Source: JANMQK01 sp031370485 (GTDB lineage Bacteria > Acidobacteriota > Polarisedimenticolia > Gp22-AA2). Taken from it: a stretch of 13,798 nt of DNA. The position numbers and the translations under genes were made by a program. The stretch is taken from assembly GCA_031370485.1 (NCBI GenBank), contig JANMQK010000052.1:1-13798 (forward strand), in the 5' to 3' direction. Under the pieces are notes generated by a model, which was not told the DNA's origin, did no database searches, and worked only from the letters and a program-made list of their open reading frames with translations. Within the stretch, counting starts at the first letter, position 1. The number at the start of each line of letters is the position of its first letter. This document shows positions 13,358 through 13,798 of this stretch, piece after piece.

Positions 13358-13798
13358 ATGGAAACGACCATCGCCATCGACGCCATGGGAGGCGATTTCG
13401 CGCCCGCCCATCCCGTCGCCGGCGGCGTGCTGGCGGCTCGGGAGTTCGGCGCGCGGATCATCCTGGTCGGCCGCTCCTCCGAGATCGAAGCCGAGCTCCG
13501 CAAACAGCGCGCCACGGGCCTCCCCATAGAGATCATGAACGCCACCGAGGTGGTCGGGATGGACGAATCCCCGGTGACCGCATTCCGGCGCAAGAAGGAT
13601 TCCTCCATCCGCGTGGCCGCCTCCCTCGTCCGCGATGGCCGCGCCCAGGGGGTCGTCAGCGCCGGCAACACCGGCGCCGTGATGACCACCGTCAAGATGA
13701 TCTGCGGCGTGCTGGAGGGGGTCGAACGCCCGGCCCTCTGCGCGGTGGTGCCGAACCTCCGGGGCCCCTCGGTCTGGCTCGATGTGGGCGCGAACATC
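13358..13798 (+). CDS. plsX: phosphate acyltransferase PlsX (5' part, runs off the window)
   Basis: PlsX converts acyl-ACP and phosphate to acyl-phosphate, the acyl donor for PlsY in phospholipid synthesis; it is a soluble protein that associates with the membrane surface. The first 147 codons are present, from METTIAIDAMGGDFAP to LDVGAN at the window edge; the full protein is usually about 330-350 aa. Recognisable motifs are DAMGGD at residues 8-13, SSIRVAASLVRDGRAQ in the middle, VSAGNTGAVM, and GVERPAL followed by VWLDVGAN. ATG 13358 places the DAMGGD strand at the usual distance from the N-terminus. The ribosome site is weak. Its place after yceD and rpmF is conserved in many phyla, with fabH commonly next, so fatty-acid genes probably lie beyond the window. 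Confidence 0.95.
   Translation, partial: METTIAIDAMGGDFAPAHPVAGGVLAAREFGARIILVGRSSEIEAELRKQRATGLPIEIMNATEVVGMDESPVTAFRRKKDSSIRVAASLVRDGRAQGVVSAGNTGAVMTTVKMICGVLEGVERPALCAVVPNLRGPSVWLDVGANI

Noticed and set aside
1..13798. CRISPR arrays, tRNA/rRNA genes, insertion sequences, attachment sites or phage genes
   Set aside because: No regularly spaced repeats, clover-leaf or rRNA-like stretches, transposase or integrase motifs were seen on either strand.

Overview
The window is about two-thirds G+C by eye, densely coded, and every complete gene reads as chromosomal. Gene order (yceD-rpmF-plsX), a MutL carrying the endonuclease motif, sigma-54 signalling and several TPR/DUF4388-type proteins suggest a GC-rich free-living Gram-negative bacterium outside the enterics. 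A deep-branching phylum such as Acidobacteriota or a relative is my best guess, but this is inference: there is no rRNA or other phylogenetic marker that settles it.

Left block (1-3686, + strand). A RimK-type ATP-grasp glutamate ligase, an AstE/aspartoacylase-like zinc amidohydrolase and MutL are packed with gaps of 1 and 4 nt, so they probably form one transcript. Two back-to-back hairpins follow mutL. A new sigma-70-like promoter then drives a secreted lytic transglycosylase (3769-4554). It converges on a minus-strand gene (4579-5970) for an exported TPR-like helical-repeat protein of unknown role, with only 24 nt between the two stops.

Central block (5971-12495). A 228-bp divergent intergenic region carries a probable extended -10 promoter for the minus-strand gene, a sigma-54-like -24/-12 element, a thrice-repeated GTCACG and a good Shine-Dalgarno. 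After it come four co-directional signalling genes: an NtrC-family sigma-54 activator with an eroded receiver domain, a polytopic membrane hybrid histidine kinase with a C-terminal receiver, a soluble receiver-kinase protein overlapping it by 4 nt, and a DUF4388 / J-like / TPR adaptor. No conventional response regulator with an intact receiver and an output domain is present. The module therefore looks like a multi-step relay or regulatory complex whose transcriptional output (the AAA+ activator) may be controlled by protein contacts rather than simple phosphorylation. This is the most interesting part of the window.

Right block (12496-13798). A perfect TTGACA-16 bp-TATAAT promoter precedes the conserved housekeeping cluster yceD (DUF177), rpmF (zinc-type bL32) and plsX, which runs off the window. 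I see no tRNA, rRNA, CRISPR array, insertion sequence or phage gene, and no gene-free stretch longer than 300 bases.
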